Source: a virus. From it: a stretch of DNA of 22,120 nt. The notes under the pieces are model-generated. The model was not told the DNA's origin. It did not search any database and saw only the letters and a list, made by a program, of their open reading frames with translations. The stretch lies in the IMG/VR virus record IMGVR_UViG_3300027841_000027, positions 1 through 22,120 of that record; one strand, given 5' to 3'. Both the position numbers and the translations under genes were made by a program. Of the stretch, positions 1 through 6,107 are shown one piece after another (position 1 is the first letter of the stretch; each line of letters starts with the position of its first letter).

Positions 1-557
1 ATGGCGGTGGCTATGGCGGTGGCGATGGCGGTGGCGATGGCGGTGGCTATGGCTATGGCTATGGCGATGGCGATAGTTTCAAACTCAAAACGCTTTCCGG
101 TAAGCCTGTCTATTATGTCGATTCTATCCCCTGCCTTTTCGTGGCAATCCATGAAACATGGGCTGTAGTTGATGTAATCGCGCTCGATGACTTTTCAACC
201 ACTCGCGCTTTTGTCGCAAAACTTGACGGCCAATTCGCTCATGGCGAAACAATCAAGGAAGCCTTTGCCGCCGTGACTGAAAAGGTGATGGATAACATGG
301 ACTTCGAGGAAAAGAAAAGACTTTTCCGTGAGAAGTTCCCCGATGCCTCTACGGAATACCCGACGATTGATTTTTTCGCGTGGCACCATGTAGTAACCGG
401 TTCGTGTGAATACGGGCGCAAGTCGTTCGCGGAACAAAAAGGGATAGACCTTGATGGCGCGATGACGGTTACAAAGTTTTTCGAGCTTACCCGGTCAGCG
501 TATGGCGGGGAAAGAATAAAGGAACTGGAAGAGATGTACAAAGGAGTGAACGAATGA
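1..557 (+). CDS. Gly/Tyr/Asp-repeat phage protein with conserved C-terminal domain (5' partial)
   Basis: The reading frame beginning at base 3 is open from the window edge to the TGA at 555-557, so the gene starts outside the window; the internal GTG at 141 is not needed as a start. The visible part begins with about 24 residues made only of Gly, Tyr and Asp (GGGY/GGGD then GY/GD units), followed by a globular region of about 160 residues containing HHVVTGSCEYGRKSF and MTVTKFFELTRSAYGGE. From memory, this pairing of a Gly-rich low-complexity linker with a domain ending in a TGSCxxGRxxF...GIDLDG.MTV..F..LT..AYGG pattern recurs in phage and prophage genomes as an uncharacterised protein; I know no biochemical function. 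The linker suggests a flexible tether or a recombination-prone spacer. It overlaps the next gene by 4 nt (ATGA), so both are probably co-translated. Confidence 0.8.
   Translation, partial: GGGYGGGDGGGDGGGYGYGYGDGDSFKLKTLSGKPVYYVDSIPCLFVAIHETWAVVDVIALDDFSTTRAFVAKLDGQFAHGETIKEAFAAVTEKVMDNMDFEEKKRLFREKFPDASTEYPTIDFFAWHHVVTGSCEYGRKSFAEQKGIDLDGAMTVTKFFELTRSAYGGERIKELEEMYKGVNE
3..74 (+). repeat. In-frame tandem repeat GGCGGTGGCKAT / GGCKAT
   Basis: Four 12-nt units GGCGGTGGC(T/G)AT at 3-50 are followed by four 6-nt units GGC(T/G)AT at 51-74. Every unit is a multiple of 3, so gain or loss of units keeps the frame. The only variable base in each unit is T or G, giving Tyr or Asp. The array probably continues upstream of the window. 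Confidence 0.85.
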
Positions 558-883
558 AAAAGACGTATGTACTCACAATCGAGTACGATGAGGAAAAGGT
601 GAAAGGCGATTCAAACTTGCCGCAAGCGCTCGATATCAGTGAAGAGCGCGGGAAGGAACTTCTTTTCCGTTGCGAGAAAGATCAGAAAGCAGAACATGAG
701 CGCGGAAATGATCGCTTCAATTCCCTTACGGCTACCCTTGACCTACTTGAATCAGGCGAGTTGACCGGCAATGAAATCTTGCTGTATATCTCATCGGGGT
801 ATGCCGCCGCAATGAACGCACGGCGTATGTTTGATCAGATGTCCCCGCTTGCCGGTCTCATGGGCATGATGGGCAAGGAATAG
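554..883 (+). CDS. Small phage protein of unknown function (109 aa)
   Basis: ATG at 554 overlaps the preceding stop (ATGA) and has AAAGGAG at 539-545, eight bases upstream. The 109-aa product is charged in its first two thirds (MKKTYVLTIEYDEEKVKGD, then a lysine/glutamate-rich stretch). It ends in a Met/Gly-rich tail with several methionines in the last 25 residues. I see no transmembrane segment, signal peptide or catalytic motif and do not recognise the family. It is the last gene before a clear terminator, so with the preceding gene it closes an upstream transcription unit rather than belonging to the portal-led operon. Confidence 0.75.
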   Translation: MKKTYVLTIEYDEEKVKGDSNLPQALDISEERGKELLFRCEKDQKAEHERGNDRFNSLTATLDLLESGELTGNEILLYISSGYAAAMNARRMFDQMSPLAGLMGMMGKE

Positions 884-902
884 CCAATCCGCTTCCACCA
901 CT

Positions 903-929
903 AAGCCGGGATAATCTACCGGCTTTTTT
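903..929 (+). terminator. Rho-independent terminator before the portal gene
   Basis: AAGCCGG (903-909) pairs perfectly with CCGGCTT (919-925) around a 9-nt loop, and the stem runs into six Ts (924-929). It lies 20 nt after the stop of the preceding gene and ahead of a promoter-like sequence, separating the upstream accessory pair from the head operon. Confidence 0.85.
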
Positions 930-938
930 ATTGCTTGC

Positions 939-966
939 TTGACAGTTTCCAAAATCAGTGTAAACT
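939..966 (+). promoter_or_regulatory. Putative sigma70-type promoter for the head operon
   Basis: TTGACA at 939-944 is a perfect -35 box, and TAAACT at 961-966 matches TATAAT at 4 of 6 positions with a 16-nt spacer. It sits in a gene-free gap just after a terminator, where a promoter is expected. The predicted transcription start falls at or next to the portal ATG (973), and no Shine-Dalgarno is visible upstream of that ATG, so the transcript may be leaderless. TTGACA also occurs by chance in coding DNA, so this rests on placement. Confidence 0.5.
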
Positions 967-972
967 AGCGGT

Positions 973-2526
973 ATGGCAGAACTATTTGGCATTCCCGCTT
1001 ATTCCGCTGATATATCAGGCTCAACCGGTATCGATACACTCAAAGAGGAAATCAAGAAAAGAGGGTTAAATCTCTATACCAGCTCCGAGGTTATCCCGAT
1101 ATCAGGCCGTGCGAAAGATGGCACGATCATACAGGGCACGCAAGAAGTCCCCCTGTTTGGCTTGTCCATCTTCGACCGTATCGCTATAGCGCAAAAGTGC
1201 GGCGAGGTTTTCGGCCTTATCACGGGCCGTCAACAGCGTATCGCAGGGCTTGAGTGGTCAGTAGTCCGCGAGAGCAAGGAAGAAGATCGTATCGAGCTGT
1301 ACCTGAAACAGTGTAAACAGCTCTACGATGAATACGCCAATGCGCCCGGCGTCAAGTATATGATTGTCCGCGCCCGCATGGTGCAGAACATACTCACGAA
1401 ACTACCCGACTGCTTACCCGATATGTCAAACTTCAATCAGTCGATGCTCCGATGGAAAAAGCGCATTGAGATACGCAATGACGACGCCTCGACCGAGATC
1501 GAGGATTGGCTCCATCAACCGAATAGCACGGATACCTTTTCAGACTTTATCAAAAAGCGCGTTGACTCAGACCTTGTTCATGGTGGTAGCGCTATTTACA
1601 AAGAGTTTGCGGGCGGGCGGCTTGAGAATATGTACATACTTCCCGGTGGATCGGTTACGCCCTTGAAGTCGCGCTATGTCGGCCCGATGCGAGCGTATGC
1701 GCAGATTGTCCCCGGCCTTGACCCAAAGATATACTTTGATGATGAAATCATCTGGTCAACGTATATGCCGTCATCCGGTATGGGCTATGGGTATATCCCC
1801 CTTGAGGCGCTTGTAAACAAGGTAGCGGAAACCCTCATGTTCGATCAGCGAGCCGCCGAGATGGCAGACGGGACAACCCCGCCTGAGAAAATTGTAGTCA
1901 TGGGCGATGAGCGTATGCCGTTTGGCTCGCTGTCGAAAGAGGACGCGCCGCTTATCCCTCTTGAAAAGGCCGAAGAGTCCCGGCTTGAAACCCTGTTTAA
2001 TGAGCCGCGCAAGAATGCTATAAGGATACTTTCCGGCTATGGCACCCCGGCGATACTTGACCTCTCGCGCTCCGAAACCTTCGCCGCGCAAAACGAACGG
2101 CAACGGTTTATACGCGAGTCAGTCGCCTATGTGTATAACGCAACCAACATGGAAGTGAACCTTTCGGGAAGTGAGCAAACGTCTGGCCGGTCTACCAGTG
2201 AGGCGCAAGCGAACATTGAACGGGAAAAGGGTATCTATCCGCTTGTCAAGGATATTGAAGACGATATCAACCGGTCAGTATTGCCCCTTCGTTTTGGATC
2301 GGGGTATCTCTTCCAGTACAAGAGCGGCTTGTCAGAAAAGGAGCAAGCAGAACTTGACGCGGCGAAGATGGCAACGGGTACATACAGCGTAAACGAAATA
2401 CGCCTAGCGCGTGGTGATGAGCCGGGAACACCGGACAATGACGCGATAGGTCAACCGCAAGGTCAACAGATTGGACAACCGGACGGTAGCAAGATGAGTC
2501 CGATAAACATAAGATCAATGGAATGA
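973..2526 (+). CDS. Phage portal protein
   Basis: A 517-aa protein, the usual size for a portal: a ring at one capsid vertex that nucleates the prohead, passes DNA and binds neck proteins. Recognisable parts are the N-terminal VFGLITGRQQRIAGLEWSVV segment (about residues 76-95), a central region with GGSVTPLKSRYVGPMRAYAQ and DDEIIWSTYMPSSGMGYGY, the long helical stretch EALVNKVAETLMFDQRAAEMA, and LSGSEQTSGRSTSEAQANIE near the C-terminus. These fit phage portals as a class; I cannot assign the subfamily. The ATG at 973 is chosen because TAA at 961-963 closes the frame just upstream; no Shine-Dalgarno precedes it. It leads the head module, and a MuF-like gene follows five small genes later, the common portal-MuF pairing. 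Confidence 0.88.
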   Translation: MAELFGIPAYSADISGSTGIDTLKEEIKKRGLNLYTSSEVIPISGRAKDGTIIQGTQEVPLFGLSIFDRIAIAQKCGEVFGLITGRQQRIAGLEWSVVRESKEEDRIELYLKQCKQLYDEYANAPGVKYMIVRARMVQNILTKLPDCLPDMSNFNQSMLRWKKRIEIRNDDASTEIEDWLHQPNSTDTFSDFIKKRVDSDLVHGGSAIYKEFAGGRLENMYILPGGSVTPLKSRYVGPMRAYAQIVPGLDPKIYFDDEIIWSTYMPSSGMGYGYIPLEALVNKVAETLMFDQRAAEMADGTTPPEKIVVMGDERMPFGSLSKEDAPLIPLEKAEESRLETLFNEPRKNAIRILSGYGTPAILDLSRSETFAAQNERQRFIRESVAYVYNATNMEVNLSGSEQTSGRSTSEAQANIEREKGIYPLVKDIEDDINRSVLPLRFGSGYLFQYKSGLSEKEQAELDAAKMATGTYSVNEIRLARGDEPGTPDNDAIGQPQGQQIGQPDGSKMSPINIRSME

Positions 2527-2536
2527 GGAGATAATC

Positions 2537-2827
2537 ATGAAGTATTGCCCTAAATGCGGCGCGAAAGAGATTGACGTGACCGTCGAGCGTGTTCTGCCTG
2601 AGAACAACGGTATCAACATGAACAAAACCAAGTGTGCTTGCGGCTGGCAGGGTGTCGCGTGTGAACTTGTCAATACGACCGTACCCGCGCCCGATGTTGA
2701 TGTACCCGTATCCGATGTAAAGCCCGTCGTTCCTATCGTCGAGGAAACGCCCGTTGAACCGGTCAAGGCGACGAAGAAAAAGACCGCGCCGGTAGAAACA
2801 AGCGAAGAGACCGACAAGGCCGAGTAG
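2537..2827 (+). CDS. Small zinc-ribbon protein with Pro/Val/Glu-rich tail
   Basis: A 96-aa protein starting six bases after GAGGAG (2525-2530). The N-terminal half carries CPKCG (Cys5, Cys8) and a second cysteine cluster CACGW (about residues 33-37), which could bind one zinc ion in a rubredoxin-like knuckle pair. From about residue 48 the sequence is low complexity, dominated by Val, Pro, Asp, Glu and Thr with a KKK patch, and looks disordered. Small Zn-ribbon proteins beside portals are common in phages but have no agreed role; a structural or nucleic-acid contact is only inference. It lies between portal and the Tad2-like gene, each with its own strong ribosome binding site. Confidence 0.75.
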   Translation: MKYCPKCGAKEIDVTVERVLPENNGINMNKTKCACGWQGVACELVNTTVPAPDVDVPVSDVKPVVPIVEETPVEPVKATKKKTAPVETSEETDKAE

Positions 2828-2847
2828 AAAGCCGCAAGGAGTATATA

Positions 2848-3132
2848 ATGTCAGTATTGCATGGGTTAAAAGAATGTGGTTTCAATATGGCAATATGCGC
2901 GTTGAAAGCAGGAAACAAAGTATCGCGCGAAGGATGGAATGGAAAGGGTATGTACCTTTATCTTGTCCGTTGTTCACTTCCGTTTCCAAAACTTGACGAA
3001 GGAGGGGCATGGAAATGCGATGCATTCCCTGACTCATCTTTCATTGTCATGAAAACAGCAGATGGGAATCTTGTGCCGTGGCTTGCTTCGCAGACCGATT
3101 TGCTTGCCGATGATTGGGCGGTAATCGAGTAA
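2848..3132 (+). CDS. tad2: DUF2829 / Tad2-like protein, predicted anti-Thoeris immune evasion
   Basis: A 94-aa protein with the DUF2829 signature: REGWNGKGMYLYL (residues 27-39), MKTADG (68-73) and VPWLASQTDLLADDW (76-90). The DUF2829 family includes Tad2, which binds and sequesters the cyclic ADP-ribose isomer signal made by Thoeris TIR proteins and so blocks this anti-phage defence; Tad2 proteins are about this length. The N-terminus is about 10 residues longer than I expect for minimal family members. The ATG at 2848 has AAGGAG (2836-2841) six bases upstream. Its coding sequence looks more A/T-rich at third positions than the portal. Family assignment is firm from motifs; activity against Thoeris is inferred, since not every DUF2829 protein has been tested. 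Confidence 0.85.
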   Translation: MSVLHGLKECGFNMAICALKAGNKVSREGWNGKGMYLYLVRCSLPFPKLDEGGAWKCDAFPDSSFIVMKTADGNLVPWLASQTDLLADDWAVIE

Positions 3133-3425
3133 TGGACTTTCCCGAGCGCCGGTTATCCAATGACGAAATCGAGACGCTGAAACTACCGCTTCAAAATGAT
3201 TTGATAGCGGTTTTCGGCGTTATCGGTGATGAGGCTGACCGGTTGCTTGACGAAGCCGTGCGCGAGGGATGGACGCCCGATGAATACATTGACGCGATTG
3301 TCCGCATGATCGACGGGGACAATAGACCGCCCGAGGCCGTCGCGGTGCCGAAACTGGAAGAGTTACAAGTCATTGAAAAGTCATTGACCGATTTAGTGAG
3401 GAGGAAACGCCGTGCCATTGTCTAA
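3132..3425 (+). CDS. Small phage protein, unknown function (97 aa)
   Basis: The preferred start is ATG at 3132, which shares one base with the previous stop (TAATG); an in-frame TTG at 3114 would lie inside the previous gene. The 97-aa product begins MDFPERRLSNDEIETLKLP, is acidic in the middle (GDEADRLLDEAVREGWTPDEYIDAIVRMID) and ends in a basic tail (LVRRKRRAIV). It appears mostly helical, without cysteines, signal peptide or membrane segment. Family not recognised. It overlaps the next gene by 14 nt, so it is part of a tightly coupled set of small genes between portal and the MuF-like protein. Confidence 0.7.
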   Translation: MDFPERRLSNDEIETLKLPLQNDLIAVFGVIGDEADRLLDEAVREGWTPDEYIDAIVRMIDGDNRPPEAVAVPKLEELQVIEKSLTDLVRRKRRAIV

Positions 3426-3882
3426 ACCGAAAACAGGCGAAAGCGAACAGGATTATACCTCAAGGGTAATTCCTGAACTTATTAACGCAGGGAAACCGAA
3501 AGAGCAAGCCGCCGCCATTGCATACTCTACCTTTCGAGAGGTGAAGAAAGCGCGTACCGTCGGCGGTTTTGAATCACCTGAACCGGGCGATATCCCCGAA
3601 AGCGAACAAAAGCTACTTGCGACCGTCTACGCAAAGGAACGCGCAAAGGGTACTGACAAAGCAAAGGCCGCGAAGATCGCATGGGGCGCTGTACACAATG
3701 CACGTAAGGACATATCGAAGGATGCGGGCGCGGGAGTTATATCCGCTGAAGAGTTACGCATGGGAACACGCGAGGAAATGGAAGAGCATAACCTTACGCT
3801 TGAACAGGGGATGAAAATAGCGGTAGACCATTTGCGACGTGACCCCATGTATTATACCAAGCTGAAAAAGGCGGGGTTATGA
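3412..3882 (+). CDS. Small modular phage protein with ChaB-like and DUF5661-like parts
   Basis: A 156-aa protein from a GTG start (3412), supported by GAGGAGG at 3398-3404, seven bases upstream. Three modules can be seen. Residues about 1-42 hold KPKTGESEQDYTSRVIPELI and GKPKEQAAAIAYS, a pattern frequent at the N-termini of phage head-region proteins. Residues about 63-100 (LATVYAKERAKGTDKAKAAKIAWGAVHNA, in two parts) resemble a ChaB-like fold. Residues about 117-156 (MGTREEMEEHN, then KIAVDHLRRDPMYYTKLKKA) match a DUF5661-like pattern. No enzymatic residues are evident. The role is unknown; position suggests head assembly or injected cargo. It overlaps the next small gene as ATGA. Domain names are from memory of motifs, not from a search. 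Confidence 0.7.
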   Translation: MPLSKPKTGESEQDYTSRVIPELINAGKPKEQAAAIAYSTFREVKKARTVGGFESPEPGDIPESEQKLLATVYAKERAKGTDKAKAAKIAWGAVHNARKDISKDAGAGVISAEELRMGTREEMEEHNLTLEQGMKIAVDHLRRDPMYYTKLKKAGL

Positions 3883-4004
3883 TCGACCCTAAAAAGAAAC
3901 CGTTGACCGCCGATGAACTCGCGAGAATTGAGAAAGCGCAAAAGAAACGCGAGGCGAACAAGGTGGGCAAGAATGATACCGGCGCAAGTACCGTTAGGAA
4001 GTAA
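3879..4004 (+). CDS. Very small basic helical protein (41 aa)
   Basis: An ATG at 3879 overlaps the previous stop (ATGA), and the frame ends with TAA at 4002-4004, whose last A is the first base of the next ATG (TAATG). A G-rich stretch (AAGGCGGGG) ahead of the ATG could act as ribosome binding site. The 41-aa product, MIDPKKKPLTADELARIEKA followed by a Lys/Arg/Glu-rich stretch, is very basic and probably one amphipathic helix. It fills the otherwise empty 120 bases between two coupled genes, which is the main argument that it is real. Function unknown. Confidence 0.65.
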   Translation: MIDPKKKPLTADELARIEKAQKKREANKVGKNDTGASTVRK

Positions 4005-4822
4005 TGCCTAAAATCCATACTGACCGCCTGAAAAGCAAATACGGCAAGCATCTCAGCGATAAAAACTATGCACGGCTCATGGATGAGGTAATTACTAACG
4101 GCCATGAATCCATTCAAAATGCCGTCGCTCGCGTCAAGGTCGATGAGTTAAACCGCGTTGCCGCAAAGGTAAAACGGTCGCAAAATAAAACGCTTGTCAT
4201 CCCTAACCTTGAAGAAGTGTTACCGAAACGGTCAGTATTTATCCGCAAGGCGCAAGAGCAACGGCAAATAATGAGCGATACCCTGCGCGACCAACTCACG
4301 AAAGACTTGCGCTCATCCGTTGCCGAGTTTCTACAGACCGGCGAGGGGTCAATGCAATACAAGCAGGGAGCGCGGCGCGGTCAGATAAACCCGAAACTGG
4401 TAGCCGACTTTCGCAAGAAGATCACAGCGACCTTCGACGGGTACACGAAACCAGACGCAACGGGCGTACCGTCTAATATCAATGTCATAGCTGAAACGGA
4501 AGTACGCTCCGCTATCGATGATATCAAGCATACGTTTAACGAACGGCTTCAAGAGCGCAATCAGGGCAAGATACGCATAATGAAACGATGGGTGCATCAT
4601 CCGTCATTTTCGAATGAGCCGAGGTCAAACCATCGCGAGATGAACGGCGTAACGGTGCCGATGGATGTACCGTTCATGGTGCCACGCATGAAATGGATAC
4701 GCGGTCAGGGTATGCGAAACATTGGCGTAACCCCGATGAAACACCCGCATGACCCCGATGCGCCAATAGATCAGTCGGCGACTTGCCATTGCGAAGTAAA
4801 CTATATTACGCAAGTGATATAA
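4004..4822 (+). CDS. Mu gpF-like minor head (head morphogenesis) protein
   Basis: A 272-aa protein with the conserved C-terminal core of the SPP1 gp7 / Mu gpF minor head family: AETEVRSAIDD (about 163-173), KRWVHHPSF (194-202), RSNHREMNG (207-215), then HPHDPDAP and a terminal CHC (261-263). In this family the Trp/His/Asn and Cys residues form a compact fold. Members sit inside the prohead near the portal and are thought to aid packaging or be ejected with DNA. The first 110 residues are helical and variable. The gene is coupled to the previous one (TAATG) and follows the portal at the usual distance once the small genes are allowed for. I see no fused toxin domain of the kind sometimes attached to MuF proteins. 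Confidence 0.85.
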   Translation: MPKIHTDRLKSKYGKHLSDKNYARLMDEVITNGHESIQNAVARVKVDELNRVAAKVKRSQNKTLVIPNLEEVLPKRSVFIRKAQEQRQIMSDTLRDQLTKDLRSSVAEFLQTGEGSMQYKQGARRGQINPKLVADFRKKITATFDGYTKPDATGVPSNINVIAETEVRSAIDDIKHTFNERLQERNQGKIRIMKRWVHHPSFSNEPRSNHREMNGVTVPMDVPFMVPRMKWIRGQGMRNIGVTPMKHPHDPDAPIDQSATCHCEVNYITQVI

Positions 4823-4844
4823 TAAATCATTCAAGGAGTTGATG

Positions 4845-5105
4845 ATGACGGTAAAGACATTAATCGAGTTGCTACAAAATGAAGTAGCCGAAGATGACAG
4901 GGAAAACGCAGAAATAGAAATATGGTGCGACGAACAGCGTTATGATATATCTGAAATGGGAGGATTCTCATTATCACCTGACATAACGATAACGATAAAG
5001 CCAATTGATTCTGGTAGCGAAATCAAACCGGCTATATTTAAGAAATCCGCATTACCTGAAAAAGAACGACTCGAAAAGATTGTCAAAGAATGTTTCAATA
5101 GGTAG
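4845..5105 (+). CDS. Small AT-rich accessory protein, unknown function (86 aa)
   Basis: AAGGAG at 4833-4838 favours the ATG at 4845 (six-base spacing) over ATG 4842 or TTG 4839. The 86-aa product starts MTVKTLIELLQNEVAEDD, continues with IEIWCDEQRYDISEMG and a beta-rich middle, and ends in a lysine/glutamate helix. Small proteins with a V..LI..L...D...EIEI...D..YDI pattern are common accessory genes in phages, without a known role. Codon use is much more A/T-rich than the flanking MuF and protease genes, and the gene has its own strong ribosome binding site. Both fit a later insertion (moron). No membrane segment or catalytic motif is visible. Confidence 0.7.
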   Translation: MTVKTLIELLQNEVAEDDRENAEIEIWCDEQRYDISEMGGFSLSPDITITIKPIDSGSEIKPAIFKKSALPEKERLEKIVKECFNR

Positions 5106-5120
5106 TTTTGCCGATTGCGC

Positions 5121-5149
5121 TTGACAGATACATAAACAAGGGGTAAGGT
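5121..5149 (+). promoter_or_regulatory. Possible promoter ahead of the protease gene
   Basis: TTGACA (5121-5126) with a 17-nt spacer to TAAGGT (5144-5149), a weak -10 box, in the 51-nt gap between the AT-rich small gene and the protease. The AAGGGG and TAAGG stretches at 5138-5148 may instead serve as ribosome binding site for ATG 5157. The spacing of TTGACA to the ATG (36 nt) is nearly the same as at the portal gene (34 nt). Confidence 0.3.
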
Positions 5150-5156
5150 CTAATAA

Positions 5157-6092
5157 ATGGAAACGCGAGAAAAAAGAATAAGTTTCGATTTTCGACAGAG
5201 AAAATTAGACTCCGGGTTGTATGCCGTTGAAAAAGATTCCGGCGACGGCGCGAAGCATCGCTATCTCGAAGGTATCGCGTCTGGTATATTTGTTGACGGT
5301 CACGGCGAACGCATGACCCCGCATTGTATCGAGTCTTTCCATGCGCAAGCGAAATCAGGTGACATACTTCTATACGAGGGCAAGCACGGCGTTGATTACA
5401 TTGACGATATCGGCAAGCTCGACGGCTCAGAGATTACCCCGAATGGCGAATGGAAAGTATCGTTTCGCCTATACGATGAAACCGATGGAGTTGGCCCGGT
5501 CAAACTTGAGCGCGTCAATGACGTATGGAAGCAGAGTCTAGGGCTTGCACCGTACACGAAAGCGAAACCGCGCGGCTTTTCCATCGAAGGCGATATACCC
5601 GAAGGCGGTATCAAGTCAGTCGATGAATCCGGGCGTCGCGTCATGGATGATGTCAAGCTCGACGGCGTTGTATTGGTCAATCGTCCCGCGTATGCGGCAA
5701 GTGTCGCGTTTGCGGTATATAAAGCCCTAGGGGTTACGCCCCCGTGGTCAGTTAAAAAAAGTTTACAAAGTACGCTTGAGGCTAAAGTAGAATCAGCGGG
5801 GGCCAGAGAGGAATACTGGAAAAAGTATTACCAGCTCCAAGACGGCCTAGACTCCGAGGTAAAGCGCATTATGTCTGACTCAGTTGAGCCAAGGCAAGAG
5901 CTTAATGACCTCATGGTGGAGTATTCCGCGCTCTTCGTTAATCTCATTCTAGAATATCCACAGATGTACAAGCCGGACGATTCGGAAGTATCCGAAACGC
6001 AAGGCGTACAGAAAGCCCATTCTCGGCGCTTGTCAGTGCTCAAGAGTCTGGAGTCATCGCTTACGCTACTCAAGGAAATTAGAACCAAGTAG
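5157..6092 (+). CDS. HK97-type prohead serine protease with helical C-terminal extension
   Basis: A 311-aa protein. Residues about 36-190 match the prohead protease (peptidase U35/XkdF-like) plan: YLEGIASGIFVDGHGERM, the LLYEGKHG segment with candidate catalytic His77, the GFSIEGDIPEG segment with candidate catalytic Ser142, and DGVVLVNRPAYA (169-180), equivalent to the EvSlV..PA motif. Such proteases cleave scaffold, capsid N-termini and themselves during head maturation. Residues about 195-311 form a separate helical, charged region that could act as a scaffold or be removed after maturation; this is inference. Position directly before a scaffold-like gene and the major capsid gene supports the call. 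No third catalytic residue can be assigned safely. Confidence 0.83.
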   Translation: METREKRISFDFRQRKLDSGLYAVEKDSGDGAKHRYLEGIASGIFVDGHGERMTPHCIESFHAQAKSGDILLYEGKHGVDYIDDIGKLDGSEITPNGEWKVSFRLYDETDGVGPVKLERVNDVWKQSLGLAPYTKAKPRGFSIEGDIPEGGIKSVDESGRRVMDDVKLDGVVLVNRPAYAASVAFAVYKALGVTPPWSVKKSLQSTLEAKVESAGAREEYWKKYYQLQDGLDSEVKRIMSDSVEPRQELNDLMVEYSALFVNLILEYPQMYKPDDSEVSETQGVQKAHSRRLSVLKSLESSLTLLKEIRTK

Positions 6093-6107
6093 CAAAGGAA
6101 CAAAACT

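Noticed and set aside
3-74. CRISPR or regulatory repeat array
   Set aside because: Units are 6-12 nt with no spacers and read in frame as Gly/Tyr/Asp; it is a coding repeat.
141-557. GTG at 141 as start of the first gene
   Set aside because: The frame is open to the window edge and encodes a plausible Gly-rich tract upstream; no ribosome binding site precedes 141.
5720-5765. Second frameshift or terminator at the GGGG-TTACG-CCCC hairpin and A7 run in the protease gene
   Set aside because: The A run is not in a slippery X XXY YYZ phase, no long alternative frame follows, and there is no T run.
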